Shown piece after piece: positions 37,930 through 50,390 of a stretch of DNA of 64,000 bases (its first letter is position 1; the number at the start of each line of letters is the position of its first letter). The translations under genes were made by a program, and so were the position numbers. The notes under the pieces were generated by a model. It had not been told where the DNA came from and did no database searches. It worked only from the letters and a program-made list of their open reading frames with translations. The stretch is from assembly GCA_026413225.1 (NCBI GenBank), contig CM048554.1:9998001-10062000 (forward strand), in the 5' to 3' direction. The stretch is from Otis tarda (taxonomy: Eukaryota > Chordata > Aves > Otidiformes > Otididae).

Positions 37930-39162
37930 AAGTTGAAATAACTGTGAAAGAGGTTATGGGACAAATCTACAGGGTGATCATTAGCAGGATCAGAAACTAG
38001 TCACAAAATAATTCTAAGAGAAGTCCAGGGTGAAAAAGATTGATTACTAGTAAGAGTGTGTAACCTCCCCTTTGAAATTGCTTTGGTACCTGAAGAGCGG
38101 AAGGTGACAAATGTGGCACCAATCTTTCTAGAAGAGCTTGCAGGATAAATGTAGATAAAAAGATTATGCGTGCCTCTAGTAGTGGAAAACTCAGCCTTAC
38201 AAATCTCTTAGAGTTGGATGTGGTTGTTGTTTCTTCTGAGAGACTCAGTATGATAACAGTGATCCAGTTAATGCACTGCATGCGTGATTTCCAAATAGCT
38301 TTTAGCAGAGTCCCTCCCCACAGACTTTTAAGAAGTTCAGCAGATGTGGGATATGAGAGTAGGTCCTGGTGCGTTTAAATAATTTGCTGAAAGGTAGGGA
38401 AGAGTGTTGGGTGTTAGAGCTCTTTTGTCAGAGGGAGATCACCAGTGGAGTTCCATAAGCATCTGAACTGGTTAGCGTGTTCATAAGCTCACTGGAAAAG
38501 GGGTTGAGCTGCAAGGTAACTGATTTTGGTGATGGTACTGAGTTATTTAACATAGAAAACAAAGATTGACCAGAGAGTTACTGAAAATTGAGTGACTGGG
38601 CAATAAAATGGTGACCTAATTACTGTGTAGATATAAAGTGATGAAGTTCTAAATCTCTTCATTTCCAAAAGACTAAATTACAACTGGAGAAGACTAATAA
38701 GAAAGGGGAAAAGGGTCACTAGAAATATTATAGCAATGGCTGACTAGGCTGGGACTTCTCGAATCTGGAAAAGGCTTCCCAGGGAGGTGTGAGAGAAGCC
38801 TGGTAGATCACAAGTGGAGTGGATAGGAGTTGATTTATTCTTTCAATCTGACAACTGGGCCATGGGGCTAGTAAAAGGCTGAAAATAATAATAATAATAA
38901 TAATAAAGCATCTAGTTCATTATGTGGTGAGTAGTAGATGTGTGGGACTCCTTACCTAGGAGTGTTGTGAATGCAAGATGTCTACGTGGTTCTGAGGAAA
39001 TCACCTGTACTGTCAGAGACTGAGAAAATACGGAGGAGGACAGTATTGTACGTGTTCGCTCACTTTTTACTCTACCCCAAGCAGCTGTTCATAGTGCTTA
39101 CTGGAGACGAAGTACTGAGCTACTTAGGCCATTAGCCTGAGCCAATGTATCTGTTCATAAAT
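37930..39162 (+). mobile_element. Ancient degraded CR1 (amniote-type), 3' part
   Basis: A heavily mutated CR1 older than the bird copies. Recognisable landmarks in order: AGTGTGTAACCTCCC, GGAAGGTGACAAATGTGGCACC, AAAACTCAGCCTTACAAATCTC (SLTNLLE of the reverse transcriptase), ATTTCCAAATAGCTTTTAGC and GAGTCCCTCCCCACAGAC (the DF.KAFD.VPH block), CAGTGGAGTTCC (SGVP), CATAAGCTCACTGG, GGTGACTGGGCAATAAAATGG, GTGGGACTCCTTACCTAGG and finally GTACTGAGCTACTTAGGCCATTAGCCTGAGCCAATGTATCTGTTC, the old CR1 3' end. Frames are broken throughout. An AAT microsatellite sits inside it. Located in the MRPS5 intron. Confidence 0.85.
38884..38906. repeat. AAT microsatellite
   Basis: About seven perfect AAT/ATA units inside the ancient CR1 remnant. 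Confidence 0.95.
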
Positions 39163-40656
39163 TTCCAGATTTTTTTTTTCTAATTTTTCTCAAAAATATG
39201 TTAAGAACTAGGAGTTATTAAGTCTTTGTATTAAAAGAAAATTGTTCAAGGAAATTATCAGTAGATGTGCTCTTTATGTGAAAAGATCATTTATAGGCCA
39301 ATAGGAAGTATGAGAAGTGGGGAAAAGTGTGCCACTTCACGTTGTGTTTGAGGTATGCCAAAAATTTGTAAGTGTGTGAAGAAGATAGGGTTAGATTTTG
39401 CAAGTTATTTTGAAGCAGTTTGCAGCTGTAGGCAATTAAAGGGTACCACAAGGAAAATTTTAAGTACTGCCACACAGAGCAATTTTATATTAGTTGTAAA
39501 TACATTATGTTATTTTTTAAAAAATAACAAATTGCATGCCATTCCAAAAATTAGATTAATACCTCATGTAGTTTTTGCGAAAATTATCCTCAGATGAACT
39601 GTTGATTTAATCTTGTACATTAATATGCATTTAATGACAAACTTAAAAACACAAAACAGCTCAAAAATTGTGTATGCTTATAGGTTATCACTAGTATTGT
39701 CTATGTAGTTCATATTAGGAATGACTGCTAGTTTAGTAGCACTTTGGAGTTAAGTGTTTGAGTAGCGACTAGCATATTGTTTGCATGTGTCTCATACCAT
39801 GACTCAGTGATACGTTCTACATTCTCTGTGAATTTAGCCAGACATTTAAGAATCCTCTGTTCCTACTTTTTGCTTTTTATTTTGTGAAAATTAATAGTTT
39901 TTTTCACAGAGTTTTCATGATAGAGTTTTATTGTAAACTTTAACTTTTCATGGGAATAAATGATGATACATTTACATTTTGAGACTACTTTGAGAGGAAC
40001 TTTTTAGAACTTCCTGCTACATTACCCCAGTTAGTGGAACTGATTGGTTTTTTGCCTAGAAGGGACTATTGTCCTGACTTCCAAAAATGGATTGTTGTTT
40101 TATTGATACTGGATGTTAACGAAACATGACAAAAGTCATGCTTATTTTCTGCTTTTAAAATCTAGCTGAAGAGATTGAAGTTAAATGTAGTTTAGGAAGA
40201 AGTAGATTTTTACCTTTTTATTATTGTCATTTTCTAAAAAGCATGTTGAATAATTTATTTCAAGACAGTGTAGCCCTCTTTAGTTTGCTGAATATGCACA
40301 CCGTTTGGATTGATTGTTTAGGTAAGCAGGAAAAATACAGATTCCTTACTTCTGAAGAACACCTCTCTGTGCTTGTCAGTAAATGAAGATCTTACCTTGC
40401 TTTCATTGTTGTAAGTAGGCACCTGAGCCTTAGCAGTTATAATATGTTTTCTTTGGCTATTAGAGTTGTAAGCTTTCTGCATTAGCTGAGCAGAAAATGC
40501 AACACTATGTATGCTGTATTGAAGTAATCTGTTCTGGAGATTGTAAGAGCGTGTGTAAATAGCTGCCTTTGTAATAATCAGATCTGGAGAGGCATGGGGA
40601 AGGTACTTCTGGAGGTACATTCTCCTTTCAGGAGGCCACAGGGAGTCAAGTTCATG

Positions 40657-41050
40657 AATTCACAGAATCACAGAATAGTTGAGGGTGGAAGCATCTGGAG
40701 ACCATCTACTTTACCTTCCCTGCAAGTCCACTAGAGTAGATTATCCAGGACCATGTTCAGTTCAGAGTAAAAAAAAAAAAAAACAAAAACCAAAAACTTT
40801 TCTTATGTTCAGATGGAATATTGTGGTTTTAAATTTACACCCATTGCCTCTTGTTCTGTCATTGGGCACCAATGAGAAGAGCCTGGCTCAGTTGTCTTTA
40901 TACTCTCCCCTCAGGTATTTATGCAAATAGATAAGATCCCTCGTGAGCCTGCTTTTCTCCAAACTAAGCAGTCCCAGCTCTCTCAGACTCTCCTCCTATG
41001 AGGAATGCTCCAGTCCCTTATCATCTTTGTCTGTTTGCTGGACTTTCTCG
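40657..41050 (-). mobile_element. CR1 LINE 3' fragment with an A-rich insertion
   Basis: Starts CACAGAATCACAGAATAGTTGAGG, with GGACCATGTTCAG, TTATGTTCAGATGGAATATT, CCCATTGCCTCTTGTTCTGTCA, GAAGAGCCTGGCTC, CTCCAAACTAAGCAGTCCCAGC and ends GCTGGACTTTCTC. Where consensus CR1 would have the region around the start of the 3' UTR, an A15-plus tract (about 40769-40796) replaces the normal sequence. Older subfamily than the copies at 26.5 and 32.9 kb. Confidence 0.92.
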
Positions 41051-41051
41051 T

Positions 41052-41778
41052 AGAATCATAGCGTATCTGAAGTCAGAGGAGACCCATAAGGATCATCAAG
41101 TCCAACTCCCTGCTCCTCAAAGGACTACCTAATACTAAATCATATTAGGAGCATTGTCCAGATGCTCCTTGAACTCTGACAGGCTTGGTGCCTCAGCCTC
41201 TTCTGTGGGGAGCCTGTTCCAGTGACTGAGCACCCTCTCAGTGAAGAACCTTTTTCTTACGTACAATTCTCCAGGATGGCCACGTCTCTCTTGTACTGGG
41301 GAGCCCAGAACTGAACACAGTGCTTCAGGCATGTCTCGGTTGTGCTGAGTAGAGGGGAAGGATCACCTCCCTCAAACCACTGGCAACAGTCCTCCTAATG
41401 CAGCTCAGGATGCTGTTGGCCTTTTTTGCTGCAAGGACGCATTGCTGGCTCGTGGACAACTTGGTGGCCACTGGGACTACCAGGACCCTTTTCTACCAAG
41501 CTGCTTTCCACCTCTTTGTCCCCCAGGATGTATTGGTGCATGTGGTTCCTCCCCAGGTGCAGGAATTTGCACTTGCCTGTGTTGACTTTTTCAAGGTTCC
41601 GGCCAGCCCGTTTCTTCAGCCTGTCAACGTCCCTCTGGATGCCAGCACGACCCTCTGGTGTATCAGCCACTCCTCCCAGTTTTGTGTCATCAGCAAACTT
41701 GCTAAGGGTACCCTCTGCCCCACCATCCGGATCGTTAATGAAGATAAGGAGCAGTATTGTTGGGCTGATTTCAGATTT
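41052..41778 (-). mobile_element. CR1 LINE fragment with internal deletion
   Basis: Minus-strand 3' end at 41052 (TAGAATCATAGCGTATC), with TCCAACTCCCTGCTCCTC and GTGAAGAACCTTTTTCTTACG. A deletion near 41267 joins the 3' UTR side to the [40 protein letters not shown] and LLLIFINDPDGG part of the reverse transcriptase. Its 3' end directly abuts the 5' end of the CR1 at 40657, suggesting one inserted at the end of the other. Confidence 0.93.
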
Positions 41779-42112
41779 GGTTTTCATAGCACAAATACTA
41801 TCTTATGATGTATTTATTTATAACTTTTGATTGTGCCCAGGAACATTACTGCATGTTTTGCTGCTAGGACAATACTTCCACTTTTGGAGGGTGCATTCTC
41901 ACTCTATCAGCAGTAACTTTCTCTTTGTGACATGTTCTATTGCAATATTCCCCTCTCTTCAAGACAGAAAGTTCAAGTCTGATTCCCTTTGGAAACTAAG
42001 CTGTATGAGTAAATATTACTGTTTTTTTCTTCTTGTGTGTATATTTGCAAGAAATGCTGATTTAAAGAAGAAAATGTCCTGTATATAAACACCTTTCTGT
42101 CTTCATTCTTAG

Positions 42113-42250
42113 GGTTTGCTTCTTTGCCAGTGAAAGAGAGTTGCTGTTCGTATTCTAGTCTGGCATGGGCTTTTCAGACACGGTGTTCCATCTCTGCCCC
42201 CTGGAATGTGACAGTCGGGCAATGCAGACGAAGCAGTTTCTTCAATACAA
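42113..42250 (+). CDS. MRPS5: MRPS5 exon with the SLxxAxQTxCxIS block
   Basis: 138-nt exon after the acceptor TTCATTCTTAG and before the strong donor ACAA|GTAAGT. In the phase set by exon 1 it reads (G)FASLPVKESCCSYSSLAW..., then AFQTRCSISAPWNV and ends RRSSFFNT. This parallels the human segment SLSRALQTQCCISSPSHL...YSFFTK at the end of the presequence-proximal region, with SL, A, QT, C, IS and SFF conserved. The exon ends in phase 1, which matches the next exon. This part lies before the conserved core of the protein and evolves quickly. The in-frame join and the conserved FF just before the TADELW block make the call secure. Confidence 0.88.
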
Positions 42251-45200
42251 GTAAGTCTCGAGTTGGATTAAAATTATTATCTGTAGTAAGCAGAAGAAGG
42301 AAAGAAAATTTTGCTTTGAAGAGATACAGTCATGAAAATCTATGTATAGTGACTTTTTGTATCTATTCTAGTTACAAATCTCTTAAGATTATAGTTGTAA
42401 CTGCAGCTATTGACAGAAGTGCATGCACAAGGTCAGTTTATTATTTTTTAATAGTAAGCAACGGTTTGATTTATGTTAATCTCTAATATATGTAATTGGA
42501 TGGAAGAGGGAGATATCTTCCCCTTTGTTTCTTAGTCCTTCATTGAGAATATAAATTGTATGTTTATTTTCCAAATTATTTTAGAGCTACAGGCAAGACA
42601 TTCTGTTCAAGCTGTGCTGTCTCAAAAATGAAATAACTAAAATGCAATCATGTGTTAAACAAAAACTGTTGATAATGTCCTGCTAGTTGTCTGGCCAACT
42701 GCGGTATTTTCCTCTGGTCCAGAAAGGAATTACACACATGCTTAACATATTTGAGAAATGATGGTTGTTTAACTTCACACTTGGCACTGTTAACTGAGAT
42801 AGCTGAGGGGCCATTAGAGCTATTTTGCAGTTCCTTATCCTATCCCATATGGGAAGAGAAGGAATGGTAGGAACATAATCTCCGGAGGAGTTAGCCGCGG
42901 CAGTTTGAGAGTCAAAGTTCTCTGACTTTTTATAATCCATAGAATATAAGAGCTCTGTAAAACTAGACTTTCAGAATTTGTGGTCTATTCCTGTTATTCT
43001 CAACATCTGAGTGGCAGAATACTGTATTTGCTTTCTTTAAATTTGCTACAGAAGTGGGGTTTAAGCAGTCGTGCTGGCTATCTGTTTGTCTTAGCTGGAA
43101 AATTTTGACCGTTGACTGATTTCAAAACTGCTGACATTAGAGGCCTCAAAAGGCTTCAGAGTAAACCAGAGGCTCTGCATGCTAAAGGTTTTCTAAGGAG
43201 GCCAGCTGCAGGAAAATTTCATTTAGAACTGTTTCTTAGGCACCGAAGCAATCGCAAAATAATACTATGTAAGAAGCCAAGCACTGTTGTTATTTTGTTT
43301 ATCTTAAATTCAAAATATAGCACTGCGAAGTGATTGCAGTGTGATTACAATTTGTAGGTTAGGTGTTTCGTTAATTGTGTTTATGTTCATATTCGCAAAG
43401 TCTAGATGAGGTCTATTTCACCAGAAATTTTGCCAACTGTCTTGTTAGATGAGTTAATTAGAAATATTTGTTGTGATGGCGTCCCCCTTGTTTGACTGAA
43501 TAAAATTTTAAACAACTTGTATTTAGACAAACTACCTAAAACTATTGGCTTAATTAATAAGATGTAGCAGCTTGGAAGAACTTAAGTGTATCTCCTTTGT
43601 GTATTCAGCAAAGACAGTAGCTTCAGATTCAGAAGACTGAGGGGTTCGTATTTCAAAGTACAGTTATTCTAAAAAAGTTTCTGTTACAGAAGTAAAAAAT
43701 AAAATCTCCAAAATTCAAATTAAGTAGATATTAACAGTATAAATCACTCATATCCTCTAGCAGTGCAGTTGCTTCAGAAGTGGTAACATTAAAAATGCAG
43801 ATATGACCATTTTGTGTGAAACAGTTTTCAAGTAGAGTGTCAACCAAATGACAGTCCTTTGTGAGTGAGAAAGGTGACTATACTTTTTTATCTCATTAGT
43901 GAAGATTTACTTCTCTTCCATCATACTTTAAAAAATACTAACATGCTCTTGTTAGTAGGGTCATCTGTACCTTCAGCTTAACTATTAAACACAGTTTGAC
44001 TCATTTAAATAGAAGGAATTAATTTAAATAGGAGGAATTGCAATTATCCTAGTCGGTCTGTGCTCCTTAGCCAGCTAGTTGTCTCCTGCAGCTCTAACAG
44101 AAACAGGCAGAGGTTTATTCTTGTCCAATGACATGTTTCAGTGAGTTTGTAATGAAGTAATTTAAAATGGTCTTGTTATTCCAGGCTTAGCTTCTGTCCC
44201 TCCCTCCTGTTTCCATCCCCCCTGCTCTGGGAAGCAGTTCAGTTTCCATTTACTTAACAATTTCACATGCCTATTTAGAGATGTGGAAGGGCTTGAAGTT
44301 TTTCAGATCATGTTTAAAAAATAGCTTCCTCTGAAGAGTCTTGCCTCCTTTTTCAATGTGTCTCAGTAGAACTGGTATTTGCAGATAATGTCTTGCATGT
44401 GCCTGTTTCAGTCCAACTTTTGTCTGAGAGGATAGGGCAGATCTGTTTTCCCTGCCTCTCGGTACATTTACATGCTCTTATGCGCAGGCACACAGACTGG
44501 GAAATCCCATCAGTCCAGACTTTATGCTTAAGCTTCAGTTGTTTGAGAAACATTGATTAAAAGTGCTGTGTGTTTAGTGGAAGAAGTATGTATCTGTCTG
44601 ACCTGTAGATGAGGAAAATGTGAGATACAGACCATTTAACTTTGTTAGCCACAGAATTGGGTTGAAATATATGGGTTGTCATTCCTGAAGGCAGCAGAGG
44701 CACCCAGGTGTGTCATGGATACTGAAACAATTTGGCTGTCTCCCAGCCATAGGAGTTATCTTTGACCTCAGTCATCCAAACCGACAAGCATAATTTTCTC
44801 AACATCCATCATGTATCCGAGTGTATGTGAGAACTTCTATTTGATTCTGGGACTGTATAAAAATTATGCTTTCCTACTCACAGTATTAATTCCATTAGCT
44901 ACCCTTGGGAGCAAATGAGAAGAACAATTTAATTTCTCTGTTGCTAGATGATGTTTCCTCTTAGGTTAGAATACAGAATAAGGAATATGATGATATTTCA
45001 GAGGTTACAGAAATAGATTGTAACAATCAAGGGAGAATCATTTAGACCAGTGATACAGGATTATACTCACAGCAACACATTTTGTCTCTAGAGGCTTTGG
45101 TTACTGGAAACAATTGTACTCAGTATAAATCTCTGTATTTGTGTTCTTTATTGGAAACATCGGTTCCTGAAGGCCTGCTCCTTAATTACATTTTATATTA

Positions 45201-46868
45201 TTTTTTTGTAGTACCATGTGAGTTTGCTTTGCATTAAATTGTTCTTTTTTTTTTTTTCTGGTGTGCCTAACTTGAGAATCAGAATGAAAAATGATTTTTT
45301 TTTTTTTTTCATTTTTTAACTGGAGTGTTCATCCCTAAAGAAAAATTCTTTAAACAATTACTGAGTTACCACCTGTCATTGTCAGTAGTAACATAAAAGA
45401 AGCGTTTTGATTTTCCAGCATTAAGGATGTCAAGAGCTCCAAATATACAACCGCTTTTTTTTTTCCCCCTTTTATAAGGAGGATGCCTGTGTATGCATCT
45501 GTATTGAAGAATAGTTGGTTAACTGGTTTTAGTCAGAAAAAGTGGTGTGAATATTAAATGCCTTAGAGTTAATTTTATTTAATGAGAGTACTATTTTATT
45601 GGGTTTTGATTTGTTACTGTGCAGTGTGACTTCTGTGAAGGCACTTGACCTCTGGTTTTTATTTTGTTCTGAGGAAATGAACCAGGCCAATGGAGTTTAG
45701 TTTGCAGACCTCGTTGAAGTCTCTGCGCTCCATATCCATCTGATGACACTGAGGCCAGCTTTGTAATACTTATTATTTGGAAAAAAAAAAAAGCTGCAAA
45801 TGAAACTTTAATAATCAAAGCAACTTCAAAAGATAGTAGCATTTACAACAGCATCTATTAGCTAAGTTAAGGTCTTGATTTTTTTAATAAGATGTTATGA
45901 AGAAAAAAATACAATTTCTCAGATGTTTGTCGGCATAATTTACATCAGTTTTGGTTCTTTGTTTAAGCTAAGAAGTTTTTAGTCTGTTAATGTCTAGGTT
46001 TGTAGCTGTAATTATTCAGGATTTGAATTGTGACTAACCTGAAAATCCCATGTCTGCAGCTTCCTGCTGACATTGTGCTAAATAGCCAGTTTTAAAAAAT
46101 GTGAAATTCTAATGCCAAGTGCCCTGTGAAAGAGTGCTCAAGGTTTGCAGTTAGGTCGATTTATTCACTGTGTCTGTGTAGCAGTATGAATGCATCTTTC
46201 AGAATAATATTTTCCAGCTCCAGAGGTTTTGTTCTATTGTTGTAATGCAATAGATTTTTTTTTTCTAGTTTTGGGGAAGTTGCCCAAACCTGTCCCATGC
46301 TGTCCTATGGGAGTAATAGATTATAGAGATGTCTTTGGCTCCCAACAAATTTGCAAACACGCCTAAACCTTTTTTTTTTTTTTTTTCTGCAATCTACATA
46401 AGGAGAACTTTCACATTTTTTAATTATAGTATTAAACTTCAGTGAGTAAGCTTGTAGCCACTAGATCTTCAGCCTTATATTATAAAAAACAAAGAGAAGC
46501 TAGAAAGTTTGTTAGTATGTGAGGTTTTTTCTTGTTTCACTATTGTGGAAATCCAGCTAGCAGTGAGAAGTAGAAATGACCTTAACTTCTCAGTGGAAAC
46601 ATTTCGTATATGTGCAGTTCTAATTTTTTGTCTGTGAGATTTATATAAAACCATCTTCTATCTATCCCATGATACTAATCTCTTACATGGGCTCAAGTTC
46701 CCTCTTTATTGTATCTTGCAGTAGTGCTTGTCTTCTCAGACATTGTCAACGTCCAGGTTCTTGCAGTTCTGCGGTCAGATACCACCTGCTATCCAAATTG
46801 ATTTTGAGTGACTTAGTAGTGGGCTGTCTAGACTGAATGCTTTATATTCTTCACTACTCCTAGGTTTC

Positions 46869-48750
46869 ACAGAATCATAGAATAGTTTGGATTGGAAGGG
46901 ACCTTTAAAGATCATCTAGTCCAACCTCCTGCAATCTTCAACCCGTTCCAGTGTTTTACCACTCTCATTGTAAAAAAGTTCTTCCTTATATTTTGTCTAA
47001 ATCTGCCTTCTTTTAATTTAAAACCATTACCCCTTGTCCTGTCACAACAGACTCTGCTAAAGAGTTTCTATCTTTCTTATAAACCCCCTTTAGGTACTGA
47101 AAGGCTGCAACAAGATCTCCCCAGAGCCTTCTCTTCTCCAGGCTGAACAACCTGACTCTCTCAGCATTTCTTCATAGGAGAGGTGTTCTGGCCCTCTGAT
47201 CATTTTTGTGACCCTCCTCTGGACCAACTCCAACAGGTCCATGTCTTTCCTGTGCTGACGGCTCCAGAGCTGAATGCAGTACTCCAGCTGTGGTCTCACC
47301 GGCGTGGAGTAGAGGGGGAGAATCACCTCTCTTGACCTGCTGGCCAGGCTTCTTTTGATGCAGCCCAGGATGTGGTTGGCTTTCTGAGCCGTGAGTGCAC
47401 GTTGCTCGCTCATGTCCAGCTTTTCCTCCACTAGTACCTCCAGGTCTTTCTCAGCAGGGCTGCCCTCAATCCCTTCATCCCCCATCCTGTATTGATACTG
47501 GGGGTTGCCCTGACCTGTGTGCAGGACCTTGCATTTGGCCTGGTTGAACCTCATGAGGTTCGCCTGGGCCCACTTCTTCAGCTTGTGCAGATCCCTCTGG
47601 ATGGCATCCCATCCCTCAGCTGTGTCAGCCACACCACTCAGCTTGATGTCGCTTGCGAACTGCTGCAAACTCAATCCCACTGTTTATGTTGTGGATGAAG
47701 ATACTAAACAGTACTTGTCCCAGTACGGACCCCCGAGGGACACCACTTGTCACTGATCTCCATCTGGATATTGAGCTGTTGACCACTGCCCTCTGGATGC
47801 CACCATCCAACCAATGTCTCATCCACCAAACAGTACACACATCAAATCTGTATCTTTTTAGTTTAGAGAGAAAAATGTTGTGGTGGGCTGCGTCAAAGGC
47901 TTTACAGAATTACAGATCCATGACATCCTTAGGTCTTCCCTTGTCCGCTGATGTAATCACTCTATTATAGAAGGCCAGTAGGTTTGTCAGGCAGGACTTG
48001 CCCTTGGTGAAGCTGTACTGGCTGTGTTAAATCACATCCCTGTCCTCCATGTGCCATCGTATAGCTTCTAGGAGGATCTGTTCCATGATCTTTCTAGGCA
48101 CCGAGGTGAGGCTGACAGGTCAGTACGTCCAGGGTTCTCCTTTGTACCCTTTTTTAAAAATGAGTGCAATGTTCCCTTTTTCCACGCAACAGGGGCTTCA
48201 CCTGACTGCCATGACTTTTCAAATATCATGGAAGAGTGGCATGGCAATTCTCTCAGGACTCTGGGATGCATCTTGTCAGGTCCCATAGACCTATGTATGT
48301 TCAGGTTCCTCAGGTGGCCGTGAACCCAATATTTTCTTCCAGTGGGAGGGACTTTGCTCCCCTGTTCCATGTCTTGCAGTCCATCCACTCGAGAGGTGTG
48401 GGAAGAGGGGTTACCAGTGAAGACTGAGGCAAAAAAGTTTTTGAGTACCTCAGCCTTCTTGTCCGTGGTTATCAGTTTGCCAGTCTTGTTCATCAGGATG
48501 AGTGTGCTTTCTTTGACCTGCCTTTTCTGGCTGACGTACCTATGGAAGCCTTTCTTATTTTTCTTTGCATCCCCTGCCAAGTTCAGCTCCAGCTGCACCT
48601 TGGCATTCCTGACTTCATCCTTCCACAATGGGGCAGTGTTCCTATACTTTTCCCAGGATACTTGTTCCTGCTTCCGCTGCCTGTGCATTTCCTTCTTGCC
48701 CTTTATTTTGACCAGCAGGTCTTGACTCAGCCATGCTGGTCTCTTGCCTT
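46869..48750 (-). mobile_element. CR1 LINE, 1.9 kb, with most of the reverse transcriptase (broken)
   Basis: The longest CR1 here. Minus-strand 3' end at 46869 (AGAATCATAGAATAG), 5' truncated at about 48750. Translated fragments include [92 protein letters not shown] and [17 protein letters not shown], that is, the fingers-palm-thumb part of CR1 ORF2. The catalytic FADDTKL is altered to FASDIKL and the frame is broken near 47680, 47840 and 48070, so it is inactive. It lies in the long MRPS5 intron, antisense to the gene. Confidence 0.95.
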
Positions 48751-50074
48751 CCTTTGAATAAAGGCCCTTCAGAAGATGACATCTTAAGAGGGTTGAGGCA
48801 GAGTTGTGAGGAGGAACATGTATTTTGCTAAAGCAGCCCTTTTTTTTTTTTTTAAGGCATCACTTGGAGGAGGGGAGTTTTTTATTTTCTCATTGTCTTT
48901 CAGAAGAACTGAGTATCAGATATGTGTCATACACCTCCATTTAGGATGCAAGGGGTCTCTTTTGCCATTGAGGAAAACGATATTTTGAGCATGATCACTT
49001 AGGAAACTTGAGAGTAATCCAGCACTATATCTCATTTAGTATGGATCCACGTTTTTTTGCTTGCAGACTGGAATTAGACAGGGAGTCAAGAAACTCTGAT
49101 GTCACATTATGGCAGGCAGTTGCAGTTTGAAGATAAAGGAAGTAGCAAGAGCAGTTCTAATTTGGGATGAACACACTGATTTTGACAAAACTGCTTTAGA
49201 ATCTTGCATATTATACATAATCAATCCAATATTAGCACGCCATTGTTCCGTTTTCCTCTAATAAATAAGTCTATTTGTATTATCATCTGCACTACATTCC
49301 CTTTTGAATTATGGAGGAGAGGAGTCAACCTGTTAAAGGAGTTAAATAGTTTCCATAAGTATCTTTAAACAGGTTGAGTGGGTCTTAGAATTAAAGATTC
49401 AGCTTTTAAAACTAACAGGAAAATGCTATATTAGGAACCTAGCTTGTCAGGAAAAACTGGTGGTATGGACTGAGTTGATAGTTTTTGAACAATGTATGCA
49501 TTCAATTGAAGATGAAGAAGGGATATAAAATCAGACTCTATCTTTGTTTTTGGTGGCTCACTTCTTTTGTTCTGGAATAAGGTATTTCATGTAATTGTGA
49601 GAATGCTTCCAGCTACTAATAAGTATTGTGCTTGAAATGAAATGTTAATATGGGCAATTAAAAGTGACATCTAAATCATTTGCTTCATATTTGATTCATG
49701 TTCAGCCACTGAAATGAGTTGTAGGTTTTGCTCTTAAGACAGATGCTCTGTGTATGTTTTTGCCTAAGTGCGGTGGAGTTAAGGATACCGTTATTAGGCA
49801 TGTTTCATAAGACTGTGGAGAGAGAAGGTAGAACATCGGAAGGCTGAAATTTAAAAATACAGTTTAGCACTCATTTTCCTGACCTAAGTGATTTAAGTTG
49901 CAGTTCATTGCCAATCCTAGATGGTTAGGGTAGTTCATGTATCCTGCTCTGTGCCAACCTCCTAGGAATCTAGGGGGCTGGAAAGGTGGTTTTGGGCAGT
50001 GGTTTTTTGGAATGGAATTTGTGGGAAAAAAATGTTTATAGTCTTGCAGAGGATAGGAAACTAACATTAAAGTT

Positions 50075-50390
50075 ACAGAATCATAGAATGGTTTGGGTTG
50101 GAAGAAACCTTTAGATGTCATCTAGTCCAACCTTCTGTCAATGGGGACATCTCCAACCAGATCGGGTTGCTCAGAGCCCCATCCAACCTGACCGTGAATG
50201 TTTCCAGGGATGGGGCATCTACCAGCTCTCCAGGCAACCTGTGCCAGTGTTCCACCACCCTCATTGTGAAAAATGTTTTCCTTATATCTAGTCTAAATCT
50301 ACCCTCTTTTAGTTTAAAACCATTACCCCTTGTCTTGTCACTACAGACCCTACTAAAAAGTCTGTCCCATCTTTCTTTTAAGCCCCCTTC
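50075..50390 (-). mobile_element. CR1 LINE 3' fragment in MRPS5 intron
   Basis: Minus-strand 3' end at 50075 (ACAGAATCATAGAATGGTTTGG), then GTCATCTAGTCCAACC, GGGGACATCTCCAACCAGAT, CAGGGATGGGGCATCTACC, CCTCATTGTGAAAAATGTTT and TTAAAACCATTACCCCTTGT. 5' truncated near 50390. Confidence 0.93.

Larger units (their letters stand above)
33714..42112 (+). other. MRPS5 intron region between tentative exon 2 and the 42113 exon
   Basis: AT-rich. Holds the ancient CR1 (37930-39162) and two CR1 fragments (40657-41778). A possible 28-nt exon lies at 34293-34320: an AG, then TGCCGTGG..., then a consensus donor GTAAGT. Its length would correct the phase break of the tentative exon 2, but its acceptor has a poor pyrimidine tract. 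Confidence 0.6.

Noticed and set aside
38166-38378. 70-codon frame with SLTNLLE text, first considered a host exon
   Set aside because: It matches the reverse-transcriptase region of the ancient CR1 at 37930-39162.
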